Translations under genes and position numbers: made by a program
The notes under the pieces: generated by a model
The model's input: only the letters and a program-made list of their open reading frames with translations
Told to the model about the DNA's origin: nothing
Database searches by the model: none
Shown here: piece after piece, positions 45,360-55,880 of the stretch
Position numbering within the stretch: the stretch's first letter is position 1
Layout of the letters: every line of letters begins with the position of its first letter
Assembly (NCBI GenBank): GCA_911728435.2
Contig: OU452201.1
Location: forward strand, 26,784,001 to 26,848,000
From: Apoderus coryli
Lineage: Eukaryota; Arthropoda; Insecta; Coleoptera; Attelabidae
DNA length: 64,000 nt
Reading direction: 5' to 3'

Positions 45360-47320
45360 CTAACCTAATACATACAAATGCAAAAGGTATTTGTCTCTCT
45401 CACAGCTTCAGACAATGGCAAAAATCATTTATGTTGCTAAAATAAATATTTATTCAGGTTATTATAAGAGAACAATGTAGGTAGTACTCATGAAAACTAC
45501 TCCAGAGATGGGAGTTCGATTCACCGCATGATTTATATTATTCTGTATTTTTCTGAATTTTAGAATTTTATTTTAAATATAATATACACTTAGTTGTCTA
45601 AAAGTTTTTATAAAATATATATAAATATAAAATTAAAGTACTTGATTATGAATTAAATTTCTAGTACACAGCCCTAAATCCGGCCGGTTATATTATGCGA
45701 AATGAAGTATCATGTAAGATCTAATCCACAGGAATATAGTTTGAACTAGGCAAGGAAAATTTGACTTAAAAAGGTGGACATCAACTTATTTACTGTATTT
45801 TATTATATTACGTAGGCTAAAATTAATCCCTGGCCTTCAGCGTGAAACACTTTGTATATCCACATAGGTTTATAGCTAAATTTACTTTCCTCTAAAAATC
45901 TATTTTAGTTCATATAAAGAAAAATGTCATTGTTAAAAGGAAATACAATGCTCCGTCATCCAATTTGATTATAACTGTTGTTTGTTACCTCAGTATAAAA
46001 TGCACAAAATATTGTTTATTTACATTGGCATTTTTAATGACTTTACGTGTGTTCTGCTCGCGATCACGAATCAACTTCAAACATAAAAATTCAAATAGTA
46101 ACATGCTTTTAGGTACTGACCATAAGTACATGGGTAATGCTTAACAAAAAAAAAACAGAAGCAAAATATACGCATGGAGTACCAATTTAAAATTATTCTG
46201 AACGCATTGTCGACCTATATATAATAGACTTTTGAAAAATGACACCGTACACCTTTCGTCTAAGTACAAAGATTTATACACGGTGGATAGGCCGCAACCA
46301 AAAATTATATATTTAATTTAAAGAAGTAAACAGAAAATAACTAACTTCGGTTATCCTAAAGTATCCGTCACCAAATAACATGAAAAGCCTAAAGATTATA
46401 AACATCCAGATAAAGGACAATGAGGATCTGTCAAAATATAATTTTCTATATTGGGAAAGACCCTCCTTGACACTGCTGTCGTGCATCTGACAAATGTATG
46501 TATAATTATTATGAGTTCAAAAATTCAAAAGTTTATGACATCATGTATGTTATACAAGAAGAAACTTATAAACCCATCCAAACCAATATTGAGGCTTAAC
46601 CAGATCTTGTCTAGTCTAATATTCAACACTGCTTACCCTAGGTCTTTGGAAATATTACCAATAGGGTTTGTTCACATCAAACAGGAGCTAGAATTATTTT
46701 ATCGATTGTAATAAAATGAAAACCCATTGAGTATGGTGATGCCTTTATCAATATGGTGATGCTGTTATATCGTACTTTTCTTAAAAAGACGGTCCTAAAA
46801 GTACCCACACATACCCCGGAAATACTCAAAGGAAAAACTCTATAGTGCTGTACTTTAGGATTTTGCAGAACTGAAGTTTACCATTGGATTTGATGTTTGA
46901 GTTTCAGTCCTCCCAATCGGCAATATAATTGAGATAAGCTTTCTTAGCAATCTTAGGCTAAATAGAAGAAAATTGGCTGCTCGCAACTCATTTAACTAGT
47001 GACGCTAAACATACCTAGACAAATTTCCCCACCACACAGGTGATACTATCCCGATTATATTTAACTTTTTCATTACCATTTACAATTTCTTGTTTATACG
47101 CAGAGTTAACCGCACTATTTTGCCTTACCCTAGTCTGCACTAATGATCTTAGAGACGGCGTAGGTCTGACGCTCGTCTTGATCTCCAATTTTCGTTCGTA
47201 ATTTAATTTGTTAAAGCTGTTGTAAAGAACAAAATCCACGATACCTGTCTTCGCCGATAGAAAATACTTACATAAACACTTAAAATTGAAGCCACTACTT
47301 ATTATTACACATTTTCTAAA
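45360..47320. other. No gene recognised
   Basis: The frames at 46451-46711 (+) and 47329-47015 (-, 104 codons) have no domain I recognise. Confidence 0.4.
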
Positions 47321-47890
47321 ATAATCCATATCCAGAGAGGAGCGGTGAATTTATATTCAAATAAAACTACGTCTGCTCCACAAAACATTCGTACATGTAT
47401 TCATATTATTGAAGAACAGTCAGACATGTTTGGAGGTCGTCAGGTCTCATCATCAGTGATATATTAGTTACAAGGAAATTCCATTATGTTAAAGTAATAG
47501 TAAAGAAACATCAAGCATTCTTTGAAAAACTTTTATATGAAAAAAAAACAGGATTCCTATAATAGCTTAATTATCATTATTATCATATAATTATATTTTA
47601 TCACAATGGTGTTGTGGGCTTTTTCTTATTTGTCATTACGATTGTTTTAATTTCAATCCGTGATGCTTGTGCGAACTATGGTAGAGATACTAAAATCTTG
47701 AACACACCATAGTGCAAGTTCTGCCTAAAAGGCAAAAAATCACAAACATATTGAAGCTTACGATTATTAATTAGTTTTCTGAAAAATTCTTTGAGGTAGT
47801 TTTTGTGAACAATTACGGGCTGCGTGGATTTTAGAATGTAAAATTATAGGAATCCTGTTTTTTTTATATAAAAGTTTTTCACAGAATGCG
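47321..47890 (-). mobile_element. Hammerhead-bearing Penelope-type repeat, copy C (mutated core)
   Basis: The - strand carries TCA-CTGATGA-T, a stem II with GAG/CTC closing, CAAACATGTC and TGA (47459-47420). The invariant G of GAA is C, so cleavage is unlikely. The 3' stem is GGAGC (box, + strand GCTCC 47375-47379) with GCTCC (+ strand GGAGC 47339-47343), followed by ATGGATTATTTT. Toward 47890 lie 47-bp inverted arms, 47514-47563 and 47843-47889, around a 280-bp loop. Confidence 0.75.
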
Positions 47891-48201
47891 TGTATGTTTC
47901 TACACTTCGAAATTTAATTATCGATTATATATTAAAATTTTGTAAATTTTAAAAATTAATTTGAATGCAAAAAAAAACTTTGCAGTCTTTGGAAGCTCCA
48001 GTCGGCCGCAGATTCTGCCAGTACAGTTTTATATGATAGTAGTTCAATATAATCGGGTGGCCTGAACAGTGAACAGTCCAATAAAACTTTTTCACACACA
48101 TGCTGCAGTAATACTCAAGGCCAGGTCCGTGTACTGTTTTATCAGTGAGGTTTTCCAATGAACATGTCCTTTTGTTCTTGGAAATGTCCATGCGACATAA
48201 T

Positions 48202-48246
48202 TCGCCGGTTTCACTACAACCTCATGGGCTTATTGTGCAAATTGTA
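48202..48246. mobile_element. LINE 3' tail fragment
   Basis: CCGGTTTCACTACAACCTCATGGGCTTATTG matches the 3' untranslated tail of the LINE at 25067-25113 with two or three changes. No poly(A) survives. Confidence 0.75.
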
Positions 48247-48293
48247 TATATTTTGAATAAAACAACAAATAAAACAATCCAAAAGGCATATGT

Positions 48294-48487
48294 TAGAAAA
48301 TCCAATGAAGAAAACGAACGTCGGTAAGTTGTAGTATCGCGTTAATGCACTACTATCAATCACCAGTGCTTCGGTAGCTTAATGGTAAAAGCAAATGCCC
48401 GGAAAGCGTGAGACGTGGGTTCGATTCCCACCTGAAGCGAATGATTTTTACAACTTACAGACGTTCGTGTTCTTCATTGGAATTTCT
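48294..48487. repeat. Inverted repeat enclosing a tRNA-like sequence
   Basis: Left arm 48294-48334 (TCCAATGAAGAAAACGAACG, then TCGGTAAGTTGTA) pairs with right arm 48447-48487 (TACAACTTACAGACGTTCGT, then GTTCTTCATTGGA) with two mismatches. The tRNA-like sequence sits between the arms. Confidence 0.85.
48368..48438 (+). tRNA. tRNA-like sequence, 71 nt, isotype uncertain
   Basis: It folds as a cloverleaf: acceptor GCTTCGG/CTGAAGC (one G-U), D stem GCTT/AAGC, anticodon stem AATGC/GCGTG with one mismatch, and T stem GTGGG/CCCAC with loop TTCGATT. Box A TAGCTTAATGG and box B GGTTCGATTCC match the RNA polymerase III consensus. The anticodon loop is CCGGAAA, which would give anticodon GGA, but position 33 is C instead of U and the variable arm is too short for tRNA-Ser. 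I therefore treat it as a tRNA-derived element or pseudogene rather than a standard gene. Confidence 0.7.
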
Positions 48488-48699
48488 ATCGAATATATAT
48501 AGTTATTATTCAACTACAAGTTGACTCACTTTAAGTGAATATTTTCTCTCTATATATAAATATATATTATATATCTACTTAATTCTATTACTAATAGTCC
48601 CATTATTTTTTTTTTTGGTTGAATTTGTTGTTCGAAATTCCAAGTGTGAATGGTTTCTTCATTTATCTATTCAGGTACATCCTCGTTAGTGGTGGCTTT

Positions 48700-49260
48700 C
48701 AAATCCTCATATTATGTATAATGTCTCTCCTTCGACTATTAAAATGTTTTTTTTTTTTATAATGGCTATATATTGATTTTTACGAGCCAGTTTTAAATGT
48801 CCATCCAAAACCTCTCGCAGTTGATATTGTTCTGCCGGATAGTCGTTCGAAACAAATATACCCGTCCCCTTCAAATCTCTACCTTTGGCAAGTATCTCCC
48901 GTTTGTAATAGTTCACAAATACAATATATAGTGGTGTAATTATGTCTTAATGCATTTACCAATTCTGTAGCAGTCTCGAAAATCTAAGGGTGACATATTT
49001 ATTTTTATTTTATCTTTGAACGTCTCCAATAGACCTTGTAAAGTCTCCTCCTGCGTTGTAGTTTCCTGGACAACATAGACGATTAGATTGAACTTCTTTA
49101 TTCTTTGCTCTGCTGTAGCGAATTTTTCCTTTAGAGCAGAACTTTCGCTCAATAGAATGGTGTTGACTCTCTTTAGTTCATTAATTGATATTTCTGTACT
49201 GGAATGCAATTTGTGAATCTCTTGCTTCAGTTCTTCTTTAAGGTCCTTATCTTGTTTTTT
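48700..49260 (-). pseudogene. LINE ORF1-like protein fragment (coiled coil plus RRM-like)
   Basis: The - strand reads ELKRVNTILLSESSALKEKF and AEQRIKKFNLIVYVVQE, then LLETFKDKIKINMSPLDFRD, CYRIGK. In the next frame it continues NYYKREILAKGRDLKGTGIF and VSNDYPAEQYQLREVLDGHL. A leucine/lysine-rich coiled coil, a NLIVYG-like strand, YRIGK and F...R..IL..+..LKGT.IFISND match the nucleic-acid-binding ORF1 protein of insect LINEs. A frameshift near 48940 splits it, and neither RT nor endonuclease follows. Confidence 0.72.
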
Positions 49261-49264
49261 GTAG

Positions 49265-49780
49265 ATGAAAAAAACAACATATTGAATAGTAATTAATTAT
49301 AATTGAATATTTTGTATAATTTGATCTAATTTGTACAATACGTTTCAATTTTTCGTTTTGTTAACCTTCAATTTAATGTCAATGCCAATACGTCAAGGTC
49401 AACTTTCTGAAAAATTTTTGAATGTCATAAAAATAACTAATCATTCTATTTCGAAAACCGCATGGTGCCAATAACAATCTTAAAGTAATATAATTTTAAA
49501 AAACGCCTTGATTAAAATTTCAACGCATTAATATGCGTAAAAAATTCAAAAAACTAATATGCGAATGTGAATGTGTGATTTCAGTTGATTATTTCATACA
49601 TTCTCAATAAACAATTTTAGTTTCTATTTTTATATAAAAAATCTTTTCCACAATGTGGAAAGTAATAAATCTAACACCATTGATATAGTTTATATTATAA
49701 CATCATTAAAATTCTTTTACAGACTTAATAATTTTAAATAACCAAGTACACAAATGTTCAAAATTACAATTTTCTAAATT
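49265..49780. other. No gene recognised
   Basis: AT-rich sequence only. Confidence 0.45.
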
Positions 49781-49781
49781 A

Positions 49782-49910
49782 TCACTGATGATGAGGTTGA
49801 AGACCTCGAAAACTGTTGAATTATATAAGTGAATATTGTGGAGTAGACGACTTTCATTTATAACATCTATACTCCTCGTATGAAATTGATTATTTTACGA
49901 AAACATATTG
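49782..49910 (+). mobile_element. Hammerhead-bearing repeat, copy H (decayed cleavage site)
   Basis: TCACTGATGAT opens the motif. Stem II GAGGT-TGAAG-ACCTC is a perfect 5 bp, and GAAA is kept, but the cleavage base is G and stem I does not pair. It continues with GTGGAGTAGACG. The 3' stem is GGAGTA (49840-49845)/TACTCC (49870-49875), followed by ATTGATTATTTTA. Confidence 0.75.
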
Positions 49911-50344
49911 AATATATTTCAAAATTTGTTGTGACTCCTCACATATCTAAAAGGTAGGAATTAGTAAATCAACTATCTCTCGAGTTGATTATAGGAATTA
50001 AACAGATGGTTAATATTTTTAAACTCAACAAAATAATATTGTCATATACATCTAGTCGCACCATTTTAACCGAACTTGCTCTTAAATCACTTTCAGATTT
50101 TTCACATAAAATAAACCTCGGAGAAGCCTAATAGCGAAAGTAGGGACGTATATTAAAGAACAAATTCTTACAAACCCTTGGGAATCCAAGTCATCACTTT
50201 AAGGTTAATTTTTGCTTTAAGACATTGTTGTTAGACACCTTTCTTTTACATATTGTTTAAGGACAATTGATATAATAGGACGTAATATAATGTTCAGGCA
50301 TAGAAAAGAAAATTATGCCTTACATAATTAAACTTTTATAAATA

Positions 50345-50490
50345 CTCTGAAGTAATCCATCTATCGAGGAGTGAATAGTATGATTTGAATAAAACGACGT
50401 CTACTCCACAAAATGATCTATATTTATACGTTAAAACCTTGTTTTAAATGCCAGACATGTTTCGGACTACACGTCCATCATCAGTGGCTT
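50345..50490 (-). mobile_element. Hammerhead-bearing Penelope-type repeat, copy D
   Basis: On the - strand the order is hammerhead, about 40 nt, TGTGGAGTAGACGTCGTTTT, 3' stem GGAGT/ACTCC (+ strand 50403-50407 with 50368-50372), then ATGGATTACTTCAGAG. I find no exact target duplication. The upstream side (50490-50900) is not recognised. Confidence 0.82.
50450..50488 (-). ncRNA. Type I hammerhead ribozyme motif, copy D (intact core)
   Basis: The - strand reads GCCA, CTGATGA, T, GGAC-GTGTA-GTCC, GAA, ACATGT, C, TGGC. Stem I is four perfect pairs and stem II is four perfect pairs with sequence different from copies A and B, so the stem is conserved while its bases change. The cleavage base is C, the commonest natural choice. 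Confidence 0.85.
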
Positions 50491-50499
50491 AAAGAACCT

Positions 50500-51640
50500 T
50501 ATACAGTATTGTCAGATGTGAGGGTCGTACTTCATACAAATGTTAAGAGAGAGTTTTACATTGGTTTAAACGTTTATACATATCACCTTGTTGGAAATAA
50601 ATTGAGTTTGTTAAATTAATAAATTATAGTTAAATGGTTGGAAATTTGTCAATTATTTTTGTTTTTCTTTCGTGTTTTCTTCTTTTTCTCATTTTTCAAA
50701 AGTAATTAAATTAAAGTTTTACGATCTGGTAAGATCATTAATTCATTTTATAAATACATTGAAATATCTATATGGAAATATAATACATGTGACGAAACAG
50801 AAAGATATTCTAAAATATTGCACATATATTATAAAGAAATCTAGGAAAATTAAATGTAGTGCATTGTGTTCATTCGATACATAACCAAAAAACAGTTTAA
50901 AACTTTGGCCACGTATTTAATACAACAACTTGAAAAACATTGATTTATGCAGCATATCTATGCAAAACATGTCTAATATTTATATCATCCCTGTATAGAA
51001 AATGAGAAGTCATGTTCTCTGAAACGCTCATACATATTGCTCTAATAAAATTGTAAAGAAAAATTACTTGGTACGTGCAGGCTGTAATAATATGAAGTAT
51101 AAAATGCAACACTGACCTTGACACTGTAACTCAGTGTTCAATATGCATTTAATATTATTTATTATTTGTAGCATAACAAAAACTATGTACTTGTAAACTT
51201 CGACATGGCTAGTATCGCTACTACAAATTTCATTTAAGACAGGTATATAATAACCAAGACGTGCTGCAATTTTTCAGTATGCAAACTGGCAATTAGGGAC
51301 CACAAGTACTGGTTAACTTACAAGTGCCCATATGCCACACACAAAGACCTCTTAAAGTAAACAATCAGATTTTGTTTATATGGTTACAATGTCAGTAAAA
51401 AGTTGCAAATATATAGAGATTAATTAAAGAAACGTTCCTATTAAAAGGAGGGGGTTTGATATGGAAATTAATACAACCAGTTCTCATTAAATAATTAGTC
51501 AAAATGACTATCTATGATCTTGATTTTAAAGAAGAAAATTGGGCTAGTCAGTGCCCTGTTTATGAAATTTTAGTTCAGTTGTATAGACCTTAGTTTTATT
51601 GATAGTTACGATAGAAATACCGCGTATCTTCCATTATTAT
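50500..51640. other. No gene recognised
   Basis: A 70-codon frame at 50672-50884 has no known domain. Confidence 0.4.
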
Positions 51641-51649
51641 TTCAAAGTA

Positions 51650-52650
51650 TTATTATTATTAAAGAGCGGAGAAAATGCACAATGCATTTGTTTTCCATTT
51701 TTTGTCTGTTTTGTACAAAACATGCATTTTTTCCAATAATAGAGCATTTATTGCATTTTATTGCCAAATAAAGACCCGAAGTTATCGAAGAGCTAACGAC
51801 CCGTCTTCTGCCGCTCTAATAAATGCAAAAACCCTTTTTTTCTAACCCAACAGTGAAAGAAAATTTAATATTTATAAAAACAAACTATTCTTTTGTACCT
51901 ATAGCACTCACGACATTGTTTCTTTGACAGATTTAGTGGCTTTAATAAATGAATTTGAGGTAGATTGCAAAAAAGTTTCAGGTACTGTTGGGGCTGCGGT
52001 TATAAAAAAATTAATATCAGTAATTAAAAATAACACAGGCTTCAAAATCATAAGAAATATTTCAGAAGTTTTTATAGGCAATTTCACTAATTTCGAAAGA
52101 GAACTGGATTTGTATAAGTTAGAATTTTTAATTAATTAATTAAAACTAAAATACTGTCCGATAACTTCTGTAGATGTTAAGCGAAGTTTTTCCATTTTTA
52201 AACATATTTTTACAGATAGAATTTTCTTTTGGAAAATTTTGAAAAACATTTAATTATAAATTGTTTTTATAACTGGAAAGAATCGTTTGTTACTTTACGG
52301 ATTGTATGTTGTGCAAGTTGCTATTATCTGAATGTATGGTATCAGTGTAAAATTTTTATGTTTTAGATTTTATGTTTTGCATTTTGCTGTGTAAGTTTCA
52401 ATGTGTGTATCTATGAATAAAATACTTTTATTCCGATTTGTTTCATTTATACTTATTCACATAGATCCGTGGCATAGGTAAAAAATTATAGGATTTCTGA
52501 AGAACGGGTTTAGTTATAAAGAAATAGTTCTGGCTTTATTTAAAATAACATTAATTTTCATAATTTTTCATATGATAAAAATGCATATTTGCATTTTTTG
52601 TTCATTTCGATGCATATATTCCAAAAATTTAATGCATTTAAATGCGCATA
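51650..52650 (+). mobile_element. hAT-type element remnant
   Basis: The frame 51924-52139 and its extension to 52253 end in LKYCPITSVDVKRSFSIFKH then IFTDRIFFWKILKNI, the hAT C-terminal dimerisation block (P.TSVDVERSFS..K.I..D). Upstream, DLVALINEFEVDCKKVSGTV is a plausible part of the transposase. A frame change near 52139 separates the two. AAAATGCA/TGCATTTT-type motifs repeat on both sides (51673-51690, 51718-51730, 52583-52620), as in hAT subterminal regions. Exact ends were not found. Confidence 0.7.
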
Positions 52651-54000
52651 TATTAGCGTTTTTAAATTTATTTATTAATTGGAAAATATAATTGGCACAC
52701 ATGCGAACGGCAGCTTTTCACCGGAGAGCAGTCATGAATGAGCTTCTGTGGAATAAAAGGTAAAAGGGCGCCACCAAATTTTAAATTTAGAATATGTTAG
52801 CTAAAGAAAACTTGGAAAATAATATAACAAAAAAATATATACAATTCGTTGTCTCCTGTCTGAGAAAACAAAAGAAGGAATACGGCTCTTAATGCCAATT
52901 TGAATTTTCAAAATACGTGTTATAAAAAAATTGATCGATAATAATTTTTTATTCTGTAAAAAAAACATAAATTAAGAAAATAACCGGGCCAATCCCTAAC
53001 AGAATGCATTCTTTACAACCATCTATAAACTTGATACGGTGAAAAATTGTATATTCTTAATTTAGTTGGATTGTAAACAGTTCTGGTTTTATTTATTTTC
53101 TGTTTCCAATATAAAGCAATTCAATGTATTTTTAATTGTTATGCAAACTCAATTTCATAAAAGAAAAATGATAAACCTGGTTTTCCTTGCATTTCTGTGA
53201 CTTCTTGCGTTGGCAGTCACTGCTTCCGCAAGATGGCTTATATGGGTGGTTGCTGGTGGTGAAACTCAGATCTTCGGTCTTAATGATGATGAAATGTCAA
53301 GCGTTGGTTACTTTTATTTTTATTCGTAATTGAGCGGATATCGTCGCTAAATCTCAAGCGAACAGGCGTTTTAGATTCAGGAAAATTATTTACTATTTAG
53401 GAATACCTGAGCTCGAGCAGAAAAATAGAGTGTTCCCTTAATTTCAAAAAAATATACATAACGATTTTAAACTTACGTGTGACGTAAAATAGGCTCCACT
53501 AAGAAAAATTATTTTCACTGTCTTTTCCCAAAGACAAGAAACAAAATGTTGTTAAGGTTGAGTTCAGAATATTTAATAATTTCAAATCTAAATACTTGAT
53601 ACTGTATTCTATTAGTCTTCACCTTATTCAGAAAACAACTGCCTTCCCTAGCAGTTTTCTACATCTACCGATCTATACCTTCAATTTTATGTTTACAAGG
53701 AAAAAACCACTATCATGTACAGATTTTTAAAATAAACGGTGCGCAAAATAAAATTTAAGTTTTCAGTCAATATTTAAATGCTATAACACTACCGGAAACA
53801 ATTAATTGCATGCCTTTTATGTCTTATTCGAATAATTTGTCCGATTTTGATAGAATTTAACAATATTGTAGATCAGTGCATGGATTTCAGTATTAATGGA
53901 TATACAGAATATTCAAACTATTTTTTTTTTGCACTCCAATAGCGTTAATTTTAACTAATTCACATTAAAGAATTTTCAAAACTAGTTGCAATAACTGAAG
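52650..54000. other. No gene recognised
   Basis: AT-rich, with a G+C-richer island at 53205-53290 that has no recognised coding frame. Confidence 0.45.
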
Positions 54001-54176
54001 CATTGTGTTTATTATAATATAGTGTGTCAGCACTTGGTTAGTACATGTCAACTAACAACAGATGGCGTTATCATATACCAGAAATTTATTAATTAACGAC
54101 TGAAGTTGACAACGCCGTCTGTTGGTAGATGGTGGTATTAACCAAGCGCTGACACACTATATTGTAAGAAACACAA
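54001..54176. mobile_element. Short MITE with about 40-bp terminal inverted repeats
   Basis: Left 54001-54041 (CATTGTGTTTATTATAATAT, then AGTGTGTCAGCACTTGGTTA) pairs with 54139-54176 (TAACCAAGCGCTGACACACT...). ACTGAAG flanks it on both sides (53994-54000 and 54179-54185), a possible target duplication. GATGGCG/CGCCGTC inside also pair. Confidence 0.82.
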
Positions 54177-54519
54177 TGACTGAAGTAAGTAAGTAAGACA
54201 GTTATTTTTTATAAAACTAGCTAATTATTTCAATGTACAATCATGTATTTAATAGAGGGAATCGTAAAATTATTAATGTCACATCCGGCATATTGTAATA
54301 AAAATATTGCATCCGGTCGACCTAAGTATGTTTCGCTGATTAATTATTTATAAAAGTTCATCACTCTAATATCGGTATTGTATCTACTAGATAGACGAAA
54401 TTTGCTGATTAACATTTTTTCACAAAAGCGGTTCGACGTCAGGAACATGTCCAGGACAATTGGATTGGTCGATATTCGAAAGAGTGGAAAATAGTAAAGT
54501 TATAAACATTGGTGTAAGA

Positions 54520-54790
54520 GTAAGTTACAGCAGGGGATTTTTAATTTGCACTTCGGTGTAGTGGAGATTGAAGAGAGTGGTTGGGATTTGGCAGCTCGGA
54601 GAATGAAGTCGCCCTGGAGTTGGAGCACATGTCTACAAATGTTCCGCCAGGTTCTCTTATCACAACTCTCTTTTTTGTGGTCTTCTCTCCAACTTTGGCG
54701 AAGTACACTCTGAGTACCAGAAGCGACAAAAAGCACCAATCTCCCCGTTGAGTAGTGTCTTTCAAGCTTTACGGTTTATTGAACGCGTAT
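54520..54790 (-). repeat. G+C-richer repeat fragment, possibly an LTR
   Basis: The - strand has GTTCAATAAACCGTAAAGCT (with AATAAA) followed by a compositionally distinct 250-bp block that looks like transcribed mobile DNA. Frames exist on the - strand, but they resemble nothing I know. An LTR fragment is a guess. Confidence 0.35.
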
Positions 54791-54929
54791 ACAGTATTAA
54801 TTTTAATTATACATTTTAAATATTTCCTGAAAGTGAAATTACAGAAAAGATCAGCTCTGTCGTCTAAGATGATTTTGATGTAAGTACAAATTTGTATGTA
54901 TTGTATTTAATAATTATTGTCCGTAGATC

Positions 54930-55880
54930 ACCCAAGACGAATTTCGTGAAGGTCGTCCAAAATCAGTTGTTGTTCCGAAAACCATTGATTCTGTGCGCGA
55001 ACTGATATTGTAAGATCGTCATGTGACCTATCAAGACATTGAGACAACCTTAGGCATTAGTGAGACGAGCACAGATTCAATATTGCATAAACATTTGACT
55101 GCCAAAAAATTTTGGTCGCGTTGGATCCCACACAATGTGTCAATTGCTCAAAAAAAAAAGCTCGTGTCGATTGGTCGAAAGAAATGCTCAAAAAATACGA
55201 TCACGGTGGTTCGAAACACGTCTATGACATGGTGATAGGTGATGAGTCGTGGATCGTGGCGTATGAGCCCGAAAGTAAACAGCAGTCGACTGTATAGGTC
55301 TTTCAAGATGAGCCAAATACAACAAAAGTTGTTCACGCACGAAGCACTTCCCAGCAAATGGTCGCCTGTTTTTTCGGAAAAACTGGACATGTCGCAGCCG
55401 TACCACCACCAGAATAACACAGAACAGTCAATTTTGAGTGGTAACCAACCAATTGTTTGCCAGTTGTCTTCCAAGAAATCAGGAAAACCAACCGCCGAAG
55501 ACGGATCACTCTTCACCACGACAATGCGAGCTCTCACACATCGGCTCAAACAACTGCATTTTTGAGCAACCAAAACATCGAGTCATCCGCCATATAGTCC
55601 TGACTTGGCACCGAAAGACTTCTTTTTATTCCCGTACGTAAAAAACAAACTGAGAGGTCAACGTTTTTCGACACCTGAAGAAGCAGTTACTGCATTGAGA
55701 ATACATATTTTGGAGATACCTCAATCAGAGTCGCAAAAGTGCTTCGACAATTGGCTCAAACGCATGCAAAAGTGTATAGGTCTCCATGGAGAATATTTTG
55801 AAAAACAATAAAGTGATTTTCGATGATTAATATTTGTTTTTGTTCTCTAATCCCGAAATATAAAAGGCAACCCTCGTAAT
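54930..55880 (+). pseudogene. mariner (SETMAR-like group) transposase, 5'-truncated and frameshifted
   Basis: The + strand reads DRHVTYQDIETTLGISETST and DSILHKHL, then KFWSRWIPHNVSIAQKKK (helix-turn-helix to WVP..L). The catalytic Asp residues are visible in different frames: GDESWI (codon at 55241), HHDNA (55519) and YSPDLAPKDFFLFPYVKNKL as far as SPDLAP (codon at 55602). It closes with CFDNWLKRMQKCIGLHGEYF and a stop at 55811. GGCAACCCTCGTA at 55868-55880 is the inverted mariner terminal repeat. The 5' terminal repeat and first 60 or so residues are missing, and at least three frame changes are present. Confidence 0.9.

Noticed and set aside
47015..47329. 104-codon - strand frame as a gene
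   Set aside because: Has a start and balanced composition near its end, but no domain that I recognise and no splice or promoter support.
55148..55573. 141-codon frame on the - strand
   Set aside because: Shadow of the mariner transposase on the + strand.
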